The translations under genes and the position numbers were made by a program. 64,000 nt of DNA from Flavobacteriales bacterium (GTDB lineage Bacteria > Bacteroidota > Bacteroidia > Flavobacteriales_F > PHOS-HE28): positions 38,444 to 102,443 of the forward strand of contig JAHBUL010000004.1 of the NCBI GenBank assembly GCA_019638085.1, given 5' to 3'. This document shows positions 36,497 to 46,216 of this stretch, in pieces. How positions within the stretch are numbered: the first letter of the stretch is position 1; each line of letters starts with the position of its first letter. The notes under the pieces are model-generated. The model made no database searches. It saw only the letters and a list, made by a program, of their open reading frames with translations, and had not been told where the DNA came from.

Positions 36497-36517
36497 AATA
36501 ACCCAACCCCCAACACC

Positions 36518-39500
36518 ATGAAAAAGCCTGACCCGATCCGTTCCATTTTCCGGACGGCCTGCGCGTTGCTCGCGCTCCTCGCCTTGCTGCCACGTCCGGC
36601 ACTGGCACAACTGGAGGTGGCGGCGCTCAACACCGCCTATACCATCACCTTCGATGCCACCGTGGCCGGGGTGAACAACGGAGCGTTTACCGGCAGCGGC
36701 TTTGCACCCTCACCCGCCAGCGGGCAGCTTAACTCCAACGCTTGGGCATCCACCGGCATGTCCGATGGGGCATCTGCTTTCGGCGGGACCAATACCAGTG
36801 GCGACTTTGCCAGGGGCATAAACAATGCCGCCGGGGGAACTTCCACGGGCGGCTTTTACGCCTTCACCGCAGCCAATATTGGCAGCAGTTCCATGGGCAT
36901 CAAGCCCGGTGGATCGGACTGGACACCCGGCACATTGACCCTCCGCGTCCGGAACACCACCGGAGGCACCTTGACCAGCTTGGACGTGGCGTACGCGCTT
37001 TGGAACAACAACAGCCAAGCACGTGGGAACAGCTTCAATTTTTCGTGGAGCACCGATGACATCTCCTACACTGCGGTGAGCGCATTGGACTTCACCAGCC
37101 CGGCCGCCGCCGATGCCTTCGGCTATGTCGTCAACAACAAGAGCACCACCATCGGGAGCTTGAGCGTGGCAAACAACGATTACATCTATCTCCGCTGGGA
37201 AGGTGACGACGTGAGCGGCGGCGGTAGCCGCGATGAATTCGCCCTGGACGACATCAGCGTGACCGGCCATGGCGCAGGCGGATCCAACACCTCGGTGGAA
37301 TTCGCCAGCACGGCCAGCTTCGCTGCGGAGGGAAGTGCCCCAGTGGACCTCGCGCTCTCCATCACCAACCCGGATGCGGTCAATGCCACTAGTGTCACCA
37401 TCAGCGCCACCGACCCGAACGGGCGCATCACCAGCTTCACCACACCGGTGAACTTCGCCGGGGGTAGCAGCGCCGATGAGAACGTTACAGTGACCATAGA
37501 CGACAACGCAATCTGCGATGGCGATGAGGACGTCACCTTCACCATCACCGGCATCTCCGGCGGGCAAGGGACCGCCTTTATCGGCGGGAACGACACCTAC
37601 ACGCTCACGGTAACGGACAATGACGCATTATCCGTACCAGTGGCCATCGCAGCCTCGGCGATCAACAGCAACGACTTCACTGCGAATTGGAACGCCAGCG
37701 CTGGTGCCACCGGGTATGAACTGGACGTGTACACGCAGGGGCCCCTTCCCGCCAGTGAGCTCTTCTTCTCTGAATACGTGGAAGGGACAAGCAGCAACAA
37801 GTACTTGGAAATCTACAACGGGACCGGCGCAAGCGTGGACCTCGCGCACTACACCGTTAAGCTGTTCACCAACGGGAACACGAGCCCGACCAGTACCAAT
37901 ATCCTGAGCGGGACCTTGAACGATGATGAGGTGATCGTCCTGAAGAATTCAAGCGCGACGATCTATGGCGGGGCGGCCACGAACGCGACGGCCTGTGGTT
38001 TCAATGGCAACGACGCGGTGCTGCTGTTGAACAACGTCACCGGCGACACCCTCGACATCATCGGTCGGATCGGCGAAGACCCAGGCACCGCATGGACCGG
38101 TTCCGCTGGACGTACCACATTGGATGGGACGCTTGTTAGAAATGCAGGCGTGACCGGCGGCATTACAGCGAACCCCGCTGCGGGTTTTCCGAGCTTGGAC
38201 AGCGAATGGTCGCCCTTGGGCACCAACGATGTCAGCGGTCTCGGCTCTCACACATACAGTGGCATGGGCGAAGTGATGGTGAGCGGCTCTCCCTTCATCC
38301 TGGGCAACGTGACCTCTTATAGTGTCACCGGGCTTACCCCTTCCACGGACTACTACTACCGCGTGCGGGCCACCGGCGGCGGATGCCCGGCGACAGCCAA
38401 CAGCAACGTGATCATGGTGACCACCACGGTGGGCATCACTCCCTTCCTCATCGCGGGAACACTGGCGGACTTCGGCGACATCTGCCTGAACGCGGACGGC
38501 GGGCCCTTCAGCTTTACGCTGGACGGCACCAACCTCACCGCCGCGGACGTCACGGTGGCCGCGCTGAGCGGATACACCTTCTCCACCACGGAACTGGGGG
38601 CGTACACAACGACATTGAGCATATCACAGCCCGGCGGCACTTTCTCGCAGGACATCTGGGTGAAGTTCACACCGACACTCGAGCAGAACTACGACGGTGA
38701 CATCACCGTGGGTGGCGGCGGAGCCTCGGACATCACCGTGGCCGCGACCGGCGACGGGATCAACACCGCAGCCATAATGGCCACTGGCGGCATTGTAAGC
38801 GTGGGCATGAACCAAGCCGAGGTTGGCGGAAGCGTCACCGATGTGGGCTGCTCCGCCCTCACTGACTATGGTATTGAATACAGCACCACCAACGGGTTCA
38901 CGCCAGGCACGGGTACTCAAGTGTCCAGCACAAATCTCTCCGGCGGCAATTACTCCAGCACGATCACAGGCCTCGACCCATGCACCATCTACTATTATGT
39001 GGCCTATGGCACGAATGGTGGAGGAACCACTTATGGCACTGAGGACAGCTTTGAGACGGCCCCGATCGGGGCACCCGTGGCCACGGCTCCGGTAACCGTG
39101 AACATGAACGACTTCACCGCTACCTGGGATGCCACCGCCAGCGCCACCGGATATCGCTTGGACGTGAGCACCTCGCCCACCTTTGGCACGCCCGTAACGG
39201 CCAGTGAACTGTTCATCTCCGAGTATGTGGAAGGAGGCGGGAACAACAAGTACATCGAACTGTACAACGGCACCGGGGCATCCGTGGACCTCTCGAACTA
39301 TAGCCTGCACCTCTTCAACAATGGCGGCACATCCGCCAACAGCACGGAGGCACTCTCCGGCACGTTGGCGAACGGTGGAACCATTGTGTATGCGAACTCC
39401 TCAGCAGTAGCCTATGGAGGATCCGTAACGACCACCAGCATCTGCAATTTCAATGGTGACGATGCCTTGTTGTTGTTGAACACCACCACCGGAGACACGC

Positions 39501-41155
39501 TGGACATCATCGGCACCATCGGTGAAGACCCCGGCTCCGCATGGTCCGGTAGCGGCGGACGATCCACGGCCAACAAGACCTTGGTAAGGCGCCCGGATGT
39601 GACGGGTGGCGTAACGGCAAATCCAGCAACCGGCTTCCCCACGTTGGACAGCGAGTGGGACGTTTATGCGCAGGACGATGTAAGCTTCTTGGGTGCACAC
39701 GACTTCAATACGATCGACCCCTACTACCTGCCTGGCTATGAGGACCTCGCCGTTAGCGGCACTTCGCAATCGGTGACCGGACTTAACGCCAGCACCACAT
39801 ACTACTACCGCGTCCGTGCGGAGAACATCAGTTGCAGTTCCAACAACTCCAACACCATCGCTGTCACCACTTTGGCCTGCCCCGGGAATGCCTTTGTAGT
39901 GGCCATCAACACCGATGGCAATGGTGACCAGACCAGCTGGGCCATTCTCGACGAGAACAACAACTATGTGGCTTTCGGAGGTCCGTACACGGGGCAGAAC
40001 AACACCTTGGTAACCGAGTCCATCTGCATTGGGGTCGCACCCGTGAACGCTTGCTACCAATTCCACCTGTACGACAGCTTCGGCGACGGACTTTCCGGTG
40101 TGGGTAACTGGCAGCTCCGGGCATCCGACGGCCGTGTGCTTCTGGGCGATGATTTTACTACCGGGTACGAATCACCCGCCAGTCCTCCCGCCAACCCCAA
40201 CTACGGCAGCAACCACAGCTTCTGCCTGCCTCCCGGCCCGGCCAACATCGCCCCCACCGAGTGCGGCATCTTCAACAACATGCTCGGCAATAAGGTGTAC
40301 GCCAACAAGGTCACCGGAGCCTCCAACTACCAGTTCGAGTTCTCTGACCCCGATGCAGGCTTCATGCGCCGCATTGCACGGCCGTACAACTACGTCCACT
40401 TCTGGGACATGGTGACCAACCCATTGGTGCCCGGTGTGAAGTACTTCGCCCGTGTGCGCACCGACCGCGATGGACCCATGCAGCAGGCTCACTTTGGAAG
40501 TGGCTGCGAGATGGGTATCAGTCTACCGGCGGTGGTCACCTGCACGCAGTTGATCCAGGCACCTGCCTACGGACACTCCTGCAACGAGACACGCACCTTC
40601 AACACCAACAACAGCTTCATCTTTGCCCAGCCGGTGCAAGGTGCAACGGAGTACCAGTTCCGCCTGATCAATACCCAGGAGGGATACGACCAGACCTTCG
40701 TTCGCAACACCTACATCCTGCAACTCAAGTGGAACCCCAACGTGGCACCCTTGCTACAGGACGGCTACACCTATGCCGTGGAGATGAACGTGAAGGTGAA
40801 CGGACTCTACAGCGGCTTCTGCGCCAGCACCTGTAACATCACCATCGACAACAGCGGCAACCGTCCGGAGGCCAGCATGGTGCAGGCTATGGGCGCAGCG
40901 ACACTATGGCCGAACCCCGTGCGTGATGGACAGGTGAACCTGAACATCGACGGACTGGTGGATGCTGACCAGCAGATCACCGTGGACATCCAGGACGTCT
41001 ATGGCAAGCAGGTCTTCGCCAAGGAATACGGGAACAACGGCGAGCGTTTCAACACCATCCTCAACCTCAGCAGCGATATCGCCAGCGGGGTGTACATGGT
41101 GAACATTACCGTGAACGGGGAACGTACCGTGCAGCGGTTGAGCATTATCCGATAG
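36518..41155 (+). CDS. Giant T9SS surface protein with lamin-tail domains nested in FnIII domains
   Basis: 1545 aa from ATG 36518, where a signal peptide begins (MKKPDPIRSIFRTACALLAL). After a jelly-roll-like domain (about 20-250) comes a Calx-beta-like stretch (about 255-365). Then follow two FnIII domains, each interrupted by a lamin-tail domain (ASELFFSEYVEGTSSNKY and ASELFISEYVEGGGNNKY), with the FnIII resuming afterwards (YSVTGLTPSTDYYYRVRA and SVTGLNASTTYYYRVRAEN). A further region and a T9SS sorting domain (LWPNPVRDGQVNLNIDG ... SGVYMVNIT) end it. No enzyme motif was seen; lamin-tail domains often accompany nucleases or adhesins. Likely a surface adhesin or matrix protein. Confidence 0.82.
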   Translation: MKKPDPIRSIFRTACALLALLALLPRPALAQLEVAALNTAYTITFDATVAGVNNGAFTGSGFAPSPASGQLNSNAWASTGMSDGASAFGGTNTSGDFARGINNAAGGTSTGGFYAFTAANIGSSSMGIKPGGSDWTPGTLTLRVRNTTGGTLTSLDVAYALWNNNSQARGNSFNFSWSTDDISYTAVSALDFTSPAAADAFGYVVNNKSTTIGSLSVANNDYIYLRWEGDDVSGGGSRDEFALDDISVTGHGAGGSNTSVEFASTASFAAEGSAPVDLALSITNPDAVNATSVTISATDPNGRITSFTTPVNFAGGSSADENVTVTIDDNAICDGDEDVTFTITGISGGQGTAFIGGNDTYTLTVTDNDALSVPVAIAASAINSNDFTANWNASAGATGYELDVYTQGPLPASELFFSEYVEGTSSNKYLEIYNGTGASVDLAHYTVKLFTNGNTSPTSTNILSGTLNDDEVIVLKNSSATIYGGAATNATACGFNGNDAVLLLNNVTGDTLDIIGRIGEDPGTAWTGSAGRTTLDGTLVRNAGVTGGITANPAAGFPSLDSEWSPLGTNDVSGLGSHTYSGMGEVMVSGSPFILGNVTSYSVTGLTPSTDYYYRVRATGGGCPATANSNVIMVTTTVGITPFLIAGTLADFGDICLNADGGPFSFTLDGTNLTAADVTVAALSGYTFSTTELGAYTTTLSISQPGGTFSQDIWVKFTPTLEQNYDGDITVGGGGASDITVAATGDGINTAAIMATGGIVSVGMNQAEVGGSVTDVGCSALTDYGIEYSTTNGFTPGTGTQVSSTNLSGGNYSSTITGLDPCTIYYYVAYGTNGGGTTYGTEDSFETAPIGAPVATAPVTVNMNDFTATWDATASATGYRLDVSTSPTFGTPVTASELFISEYVEGGGNNKYIELYNGTGASVDLSNYSLHLFNNGGTSANSTEALSGTLANGGTIVYANSSAVAYGGSVTTTSICNFNGDDALLLLNTTTGDTLDIIGTIGEDPGSAWSGSGGRSTANKTLVRRPDVTGGVTANPATGFPTLDSEWDVYAQDDVSFLGAHDFNTIDPYYLPGYEDLAVSGTSQSVTGLNASTTYYYRVRAENISCSSNNSNTIAVTTLACPGNAFVVAINTDGNGDQTSWAILDENNNYVAFGGPYTGQNNTLVTESICIGVAPVNACYQFHLYDSFGDGLSGVGNWQLRASDGRVLLGDDFTTGYESPASPPANPNYGSNHSFCLPPGPANIAPTECGIFNNMLGNKVYANKVTGASNYQFEFSDPDAGFMRRIARPYNYVHFWDMVTNPLVPGVKYFARVRTDRDGPMQQAHFGSGCEMGISLPAVVTCTQLIQAPAYGHSCNETRTFNTNNSFIFAQPVQGATEYQFRLINTQEGYDQTFVRNTYILQLKWNPNVAPLLQDGYTYAVEMNVKVNGLYSGFCASTCNITIDNSGNRPEASMVQAMGAATLWPNPVRDGQVNLNIDGLVDADQQITVDIQDVYGKQVFAKEYGNNGERFNTILNLSSDIASGVYMVNITVNGERTVQRLSIIR

Positions 41156-41185
41156 GCTTCGAGCCTTCCGGTCCCTGAGGCCCTT

Positions 41186-41221
41186 GAAGGGCGGAAGGGT
41201 CGAAGGGCCGAAGGGCCGAAG
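41186..41221. repeat. 8-bp tandem repeat before a terminator
   Basis: Unit GAAGGGCC in about 4.5 copies (variants GAAGGGCG and GAAGGGTC). The same unit forms the left arm of the hairpin 25 bp downstream, so alternative pairing is possible. Confidence 0.5.
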
Positions 41222-41245
41222 CAACGAGAGATCCAATACTACGCC

Positions 41246-41275
41246 GAAGGGCCGTTCCGCAAGGAGCGGCCCTTC
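41246..41275 (+). terminator. Hairpin after the giant T9SS gene
   Basis: 13-bp stem (41246-41258 with 41263-41275), GCAA tetraloop, one G-U pair. No long T run follows, so termination strength is uncertain. Confidence 0.5.
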
Positions 41276-41364
41276 GTGCATTACAGGAAATAGATCGCAC
41301 GGCTGCGGTCCTCATCCCTGATCCATCCATTCCGGCGTTGGCGGGGCATAATACGCAAATTTCG

Positions 41365-41372
41365 TATCTTCG
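41365..41372 (+). promoter_or_regulatory. Candidate -7 box of the cold-shock gene
   Basis: TATCTTCG, one base from TAnnTTTG, about 100 nt before the ATG at 41473. It implies a long leader, as in some cold-shock mRNAs. Confidence 0.4.
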
Positions 41373-41472
41373 CGCTCCCGCGTCACCCCGCTCCCAGCCC
41401 TGTTCACGTGCGTTCCATCAGGAATACACTCAACGTTTCACCCAGGGGCGGATCAACCATGCGGGACTGCAC

Positions 41473-41985
41473 ATGGCAACATTCGAGAAACGACAGAAGG
41501 AAAAAAAACGATTGCAAAAGAAGCAGGAGAAGCAGCGCCGCAAGGAAGAGCGCAAGGCCAATCCCGGCGGGAGCAGCTTGGATGATATGATGGCCTATGT
41601 CGACGAGTTCGGCCAGATCGTCGATACCCCCCCCGATCCCGCGAACCGCGTAGAGATCGATGCCAGTGAAATTGAACTGGGCGTGCCCAAGCGCGAGCGG
41701 GAAGAGATCGATCCGATACACCACGGCAAAGTGGACTTTTTCGATACCTCAAAGGGCTTCGGTTTCATCAATGAGATCGGTAGCCAGGAACGATACTTCG
41801 TTCACATCAGCGGTATGCTCGATGAGATCGGCGAAGGTGACAAGGTGAGCTTTGAGCTTGAGCGCGGCCCAAAAGGCTTGAACGCCGTTCGGGTACAACT
41901 CGCAAAAGCAACGCCTCCCCCTGCACCGAAGCCACCAACGCCTCCGGCAGCTCCAACGCCACCTGAGGCCAAATCAGATACTTAA
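41473..41985 (+). CDS. Cold-shock domain RNA-binding protein with basic N-terminal extension
   Basis: 170 aa from ATG 41473; the open frame begins at 41338 but the upstream residues are not protein-like. The first 30 residues are lysine- and arginine-rich (KRQKEKKRLQKKQEKQRRKE), then an acidic stretch, then an OB-fold cold-shock domain (about 85-150). RNP1 reads KGFGFI and RNP2 RYFVHI. The tail is proline- and alanine-rich. The family is widespread in Bacteroidota and binds single-stranded RNA in the cytoplasm, probably as an RNA chaperone. Confidence 0.9.
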   Translation: MATFEKRQKEKKRLQKKQEKQRRKEERKANPGGSSLDDMMAYVDEFGQIVDTPPDPANRVEIDASEIELGVPKREREEIDPIHHGKVDFFDTSKGFGFINEIGSQERYFVHISGMLDEIGEGDKVSFELERGPKGLNAVRVQLAKATPPPAPKPPTPPAAPTPPEAKSDT

Positions 41986-42205
41986 CGATCGCTTCGGGCA
42001 CGGTGCCCACGCGACATGATGAGCCTACCCCTCGGAGGCCCTTTCCTATTCATTGGGAAAGCACCTGCTTGGGCTGTGGCCTTTTTGCCGTAGGGCCTAA
42101 CACCGAAGTGACAGGAATAGCTGTTCAGCTTCCGTAGTGGCAATGACTCCTGCCCTGAACAACGACCAAGAGGAGCAAGCCTTATCCTTCGTTGCTTTGT
42201 AGCAC

Positions 42206-43072
42206 ATGCGGTTCCTCATCGCCATAGCCCTTCTGGTATCGTCCCTAACGGGTGGTCCACGCCATTCCCTTCCAAAACCTGCTGCCATTGTTGCGCTACC
42301 CGCGGAACTCCTGGAGGTCAGCGGGCTGACCGATATCGACGCGCACACCGTGGCCTGCCTCCAGGACGAGGATGCGACGCTTTATGTAGTGGATATCCGG
42401 AACGGACAGATCCTAGAACGCCACCCCTTCGGCCCACCGGGCGATATGGAAGGTCTCACAAGAGTAGGCAAGGATCTCTATGCCTTGCGCAGTGATGGCT
42501 TGATCTATCAACTACAGCTCCTCGCCGGGCACTATACGATGGTGGACAGCTTCCACATGCAGTTGGACCATCGCAACATTGAGGGACTGGGCTATGACGA
42601 ACGCACGGGACTGGTGCTCGTGGCCCCGAAAGATGTTCTGAAGGGCGATCCAGAACGGCGCGACCAACGTTCGGTCTTCGCTTTCGATCCGGCTGACCGC
42701 AAGCTCTTGCCCGAACCGGTGCTCACCTATTCCGTGCAGGAGATCATCCGCCAGGCAGAGGCCGACGGAATGAAACTACCCATGCGAACTACCAAGCATG
42801 GAAAGACCGTGGATGCGATCAAGCTGCGCATGGCCTCCATTGCCGTGGATCCTGTCAGTGACCATTACTTCCTGCTTTCCGCAGTGGACCAGACCCTGCT
42901 GATACTGGACCGCAAAGGCGGATTCGTTGCGTTGCATCTGCTGGATGCGGACCTGTTGCCGAAACCGGAGGGCATCACCTTCCTGCCCAATGGCGATATG
43001 CTGATCGCCACCGAGGGCAAGAACAGCCCACCAAGACTGGTGCGCTACGCGCTGAACAAGGAGGAGCGATAA
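42206..43072 (+). CDS. Secreted SdiA-regulated-domain beta-propeller protein
   Basis: 288 aa with a signal peptide (MRFLIAIALLVSSLTGG). The body resembles the SdiA-regulated family: EVSGLTDIDAHTVACLQDED, then a segment GDMEGLTRVGKDLYALRSDG and a closing KPEGITFLPNGDMLIATEG. Such proteins form propellers and are likely periplasmic; no catalytic role is established. TTGCTTTG ends 6 nt before the ATG, a weak -7 box. The next gene starts 54 bp downstream with its own promoter. Confidence 0.78.
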   Translation: MRFLIAIALLVSSLTGGPRHSLPKPAAIVALPAELLEVSGLTDIDAHTVACLQDEDATLYVVDIRNGQILERHPFGPPGDMEGLTRVGKDLYALRSDGLIYQLQLLAGHYTMVDSFHMQLDHRNIEGLGYDERTGLVLVAPKDVLKGDPERRDQRSVFAFDPADRKLLPEPVLTYSVQEIIRQAEADGMKLPMRTTKHGKTVDAIKLRMASIAVDPVSDHYFLLSAVDQTLLILDRKGGFVALHLLDADLLPKPEGITFLPNGDMLIATEGKNSPPRLVRYALNKEER

Positions 43073-43074
43073 AC

Positions 43075-43106
43075 TTGCACGTTGCGCTGGGACTGTTCTA
43101 ATTTTG
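43075..43106 (+). promoter_or_regulatory. Bacteroidota-type promoter of the DUF4345 gene
   Basis: TTG at 43075-43077, 21 bp, then TAATTTTG at 43099-43106, an exact TAnnTTTG. The ATG at 43127 is 20 nt beyond the box. Confidence 0.6.
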
Positions 43107-43126
43107 TAGAACTTGTTCACCCTGCA

Positions 43127-43501
43127 ATGACCACTGCCTTACAGATCGCGCTCGGACTTGTCGCCACCATCTGCTTTCTCGGTGGCATGAATCTTTTGAA
43201 CAAAGGCGCAATGGCCTTCCTTCCGGAGGGCCATGCCCCGACGCCTGAATTGGATAACCTGTTCCGCTTCACCAGCGGCATCTATTTCAGCATGGGCTTT
43301 CTGCTCACTTGGGCATTGATCACCATCGACCAGCGCCATACGCTCCTTTATTTTCTTGGCTTGAGCGTGCTCTTTGCCGGCCTGGGCCGAGCTTGGTCCG
43401 TTACCAAAGTGGGATCACCGGGAAGCTACCACCGTGCCATGATGTGGTTGGAGATAGCCCTCGGACTACTGATCATGGCGTTGCAGCTGGCTCGGGGCTG
43501 A
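43127..43501 (+). CDS. DUF4345-like small membrane protein
   Basis: 124 aa with four membrane helices, the expected DUF4345 layout. Characteristic pieces are LFRFTSGIYFSMGFLLTWAL and RAMMWLEIALGLLIMALQ. The frame extends upstream to 43082, but the promoter box lies inside that stretch, so ATG 43127 is chosen. Function of the family is unknown. Confidence 0.75.
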   Translation: MTTALQIALGLVATICFLGGMNLLNKGAMAFLPEGHAPTPELDNLFRFTSGIYFSMGFLLTWALITIDQRHTLLYFLGLSVLFAGLGRAWSVTKVGSPGSYHRAMMWLEIALGLLIMALQLARG

Positions 43502-43627
43502 ACGGTATACTACGGCCTTGTTTCCTTGTCTTCAACCTCGTTTGACACATTCGATGGTGCAAGAACAGCGCCGTAGAGGCTTTCCGACCTCGGATGGAAT
43601 TTGTTACTTCGTAAAAACCAGGTCCGG

Positions 43628-44470
43628 ATGAGCACCAACCTCTACCCTTTTCTTTCCCTCTTCATCACCGCTGTATTTTTCCCCACCCTCGCCATGGCCC
43701 AGCCTGCCTATGCCGGGCCCGACGTAATGGTTTGCGGCGACGAGTACGACATGCAAGCCAATACGCCCGCCCCTCCCGGCAGCGGCGTGTGGACCTTGAT
43801 CTCCGGTTGCGGCTTCCTAATGGACGACACCGACCCGAACACCCATCTGTACGGCCTTTGCCCCGGCTCGAGCGTCTGGCGCTGGTCCACGGTGGATGCT
43901 GGAGGAGTCCAAACATCGAGTGTGGTGGAGGTGATCTCCTTCGATCCCAACGTACCACCTGCGAATGCCGGCCCGGATGTAACGATCACATTGCCGAACA
44001 ACTATGTTCAATTGCAAGGCTCACCCGAACCCAACCCGCCCATGCTCTGTAGTTGGTCGATCGTTTCTGGAACCGGGACCATCGCGAACCCTAGCGACCC
44101 TAACACCATGGTCCATGACTTGGGCGTCGGTTTCAACGTGTTCCGCTGGAGCTGCGAAAATGGCCCCTGTGGTACCACACTTGATGAAGTAAACGTACAA
44201 TTAATGCTGGTTTCCGGGATCGGCAGTACGGGTGCGGAGATCTCGAAGCTCTTCCACTACGAGCCGAGCACGCAACAGTTGGTGATCACCAAGGGTGCAC
44301 CCATCACCGATATGATGATCGTGGATGCCCTGGGCCGCTCCATGACCCAGCTGCCTTCCAGCGCAGGCGCTGGCACCTGGGACCTTTCCGCTTGGCCCAC
44401 CGGCATGTACCTGCTCCGCGCCACCGTAGGTGGCAGCTCGCAGGTGTACCGCTTCGTGGTGGAGCGGTAG
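43628..44470 (+). CDS. Short T9SS-exported protein of unknown function
   Basis: 280 aa from ATG 43628 with a signal peptide (FLSLFITAVFFPTLAMAQ). The middle has two PKD-like or Ig-like units (PAYAGPDVMVCGDEYDM and PPANAGPDVTITLPNN), common in Bacteroidota surface proteins. The C-terminus is a T9SS type A domain (MMIVDALGRSMTQL ... PTGMYLLRATVGG). No enzyme motif. A structural or binding role on the surface is inferred. Confidence 0.8.
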   Translation: MSTNLYPFLSLFITAVFFPTLAMAQPAYAGPDVMVCGDEYDMQANTPAPPGSGVWTLISGCGFLMDDTDPNTHLYGLCPGSSVWRWSTVDAGGVQTSSVVEVISFDPNVPPANAGPDVTITLPNNYVQLQGSPEPNPPMLCSWSIVSGTGTIANPSDPNTMVHDLGVGFNVFRWSCENGPCGTTLDEVNVQLMLVSGIGSTGAEISKLFHYEPSTQQLVITKGAPITDMMIVDALGRSMTQLPSSAGAGTWDLSAWPTGMYLLRATVGGSSQVYRFVVER

Positions 44471-44623
44471 GACTGTACGGCGCATACAGCCTTCGCTGCT
44501 GAACGTATAGGTCCTTCCAGACCTGCCCCGGTCACGGAATTACGGGGATCACCGTAGCTGATTACGGGTGTTCACGGAGAACTTGCCTCCGTACCAAAGG
44601 GACATTTACCGATCCCTTTCATC

Positions 44624-45817
44624 GTGGACCACTCACGCACCGTACAACGTATTGATCGCTACTCCGCGCCCGCATTGATCGCAGCGGCGTTGGCAGGGCT
44701 TCTCACCCTAACGGCAACGGCCCAGAACGATGGGCAGGAATACCGCACCATCCGCGTGGGTGATCAGCAAAGCCTTTCCGGTTTCCTGATCTCGTGGCTG
44801 GATGTGGCCCCCGATGGCAGCACCGTCTCCGTCTCGGCCACCCAAGGTTTCCCCTTCCGCTTCTTCCCCATGGACCGTACGGAGGAGGTCACCGCCATCG
44901 ATGTGGGCAATTGGTACGCCGGTAGCCGTGCACGATACAGCGTCTCCGGAAAGCACATGCTCCTGCAGCAATTGTTCTATTTGGACTTCGCGCCCAACAA
45001 GGACAAGCCCATCAAGTATGAGGTGATCGATGTGGCCTCAGGGGTTGCAGTACGCAGCTTCAAGGACCTCTATGCCGCCGACCTCACTCCCGACGGATCC
45101 ACCGTGCTTACCCTGGACAAGGACGGCGTGAAATTCGTGGACCTGGCAACAGGTGCATCCAGCAATGCACGCAGCTTGGAACGCACCGGCAACGCCATCG
45201 CCGCGAGCATGGATGGACAGCGCTTTGCCGTAGCTCACCGCCCCACCAAGGCCGAAGTGGAGGCACTGCCTTCCGTACGTAATGACAAGGATGCCATCAA
45301 GCGCGGCGTGAAGCAAGGACAGATCGTGGTGGTATATGACATGGCCACCCTGAAGCCGTTGTACACGCTTCCGGAGCTTTTCGACAAGGTGTTCCGCTTG
45401 GAATACAGCCGGGACGGTAAGGACCTGTGGATCCATGCCAAACCGCACAGCCGCAAAGGTGGCAACCCGAACCCCAACCAGAGCTATGTGAGCGTGGCCG
45501 ATGCGACCAGTGGTGAAATGCGGCGCACCTCCTTCCCTTCCCTCGCCACCTATGAACCGGACTTCCGCAGCAGCCCCGATGGATCGCTGTTCGCGATCGG
45601 CAGCTCGGGGAACAAATTCCAGGAAGTACATCTCTATGACCGTGCTACCGGCAAGATGGTGGACCGCTTCGTAGTGAGTTGGCGCCTCTGGGAGAACTTG
45701 GACAAGGGCGAGTTCGCCAGCGGGGACGGGCGGCTCAGCTTCACCTTCCTGCCGGATGGAAAACGTATGCTGCTTACAAGCGGCAACCGCATCATCGAAT
45801 GGACCTACGCCAAATGA
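44624..45817 (+). CDS. Secreted WD40-like beta-propeller protein
   Basis: 397 aa starting at GTG 44624. A signal sequence ALIAAALAGLLTLTATAQN follows a short N-terminal stretch. WD40-like or TolB-like blades are visible (WLDVAPDGSTVSVSATQG, LYAADLTPDGSTVLTLDKD, FRSSPDGSLFAIGSSGN). Its stop overlaps the start of the next gene (ATGA at 45814-45817). It lacks a clear T9SS domain, so it is likely periplasmic. First gene of a three-gene operon of secreted proteins. Confidence 0.78.
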   Translation: MDHSRTVQRIDRYSAPALIAAALAGLLTLTATAQNDGQEYRTIRVGDQQSLSGFLISWLDVAPDGSTVSVSATQGFPFRFFPMDRTEEVTAIDVGNWYAGSRARYSVSGKHMLLQQLFYLDFAPNKDKPIKYEVIDVASGVAVRSFKDLYAADLTPDGSTVLTLDKDGVKFVDLATGASSNARSLERTGNAIAASMDGQRFAVAHRPTKAEVEALPSVRNDKDAIKRGVKQGQIVVVYDMATLKPLYTLPELFDKVFRLEYSRDGKDLWIHAKPHSRKGGNPNPNQSYVSVADATSGEMRRTSFPSLATYEPDFRSSPDGSLFAIGSSGNKFQEVHLYDRATGKMVDRFVVSWRLWENLDKGEFASGDGRLSFTFLPDGKRMLLTSGNRIIEWTYAK

Positions 45818-46191
45818 AACCGCTTCTTTCTCTCCTCATCGGAATGCTCTTGGGCATGTCCGTCTTCGCCCAGAAGAAGGAATTGATCCAGGATAAGGAA
45901 ACCATCCTGGCCCGCGCCGCGGAAACCTTCGACGCATCCCTTCGGCCCGGTGGCAGCCTGTATGAGCCGGTGATCAAGGAGAACCTCATCGGCATCTATG
46001 TGCTGCAGGTGAGCTTCGGCGACAAGGGCGACATCACCAGTGTATTCGTGGAGAGCGCCGAAGGAGGCAATATCCCATCCCAGAACCGCTTCAAGGACCT
46101 CGTGGCCAAGGGCCGCATGCCGTTCAAAATGCCCAAGGACCGGCACTACCGGCTCACCCACACGTTCGACCTCAACGCCATTCAACGCTAA
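45814..46191 (+). CDS. Small secreted protein, TonB C-terminal-like fold possible
   Basis: 125 aa from ATG 45814, with a signal peptide (LLSLLIGMLLGMSVFAQ). The central part IGIYVLQVSFGDKGDITSV followed by SAEGGNIPSQNRFKDLVA has the strand pattern of a small TonB-C-like domain, but the match is weak. It overlaps the propeller gene upstream and lies 25 bp before another propeller gene, so the three are probably co-expressed. Function unknown. Confidence 0.7.
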   Translation: MKPLLSLLIGMLLGMSVFAQKKELIQDKETILARAAETFDASLRPGGSLYEPVIKENLIGIYVLQVSFGDKGDITSVFVESAEGGNIPSQNRFKDLVAKGRMPFKMPKDRHYRLTHTFDLNAIQR

Positions 46192-46216
46192 CAACCATTT
46201 CAAACGCCCGCAATAC

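Larger units (their letters stand above)
36109..36517. other. 409-bp intergenic region between two T9SS genes
   Basis: It holds a terminator hairpin at its left end, two candidate Bacteroidota promoters near the right end, and about 200 bp between them without recognisable content. The frame into the next gene is open from 36425, but the residues upstream of 36518 do not resemble protein and the signal peptide begins at 36518. Confidence 0.5.
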
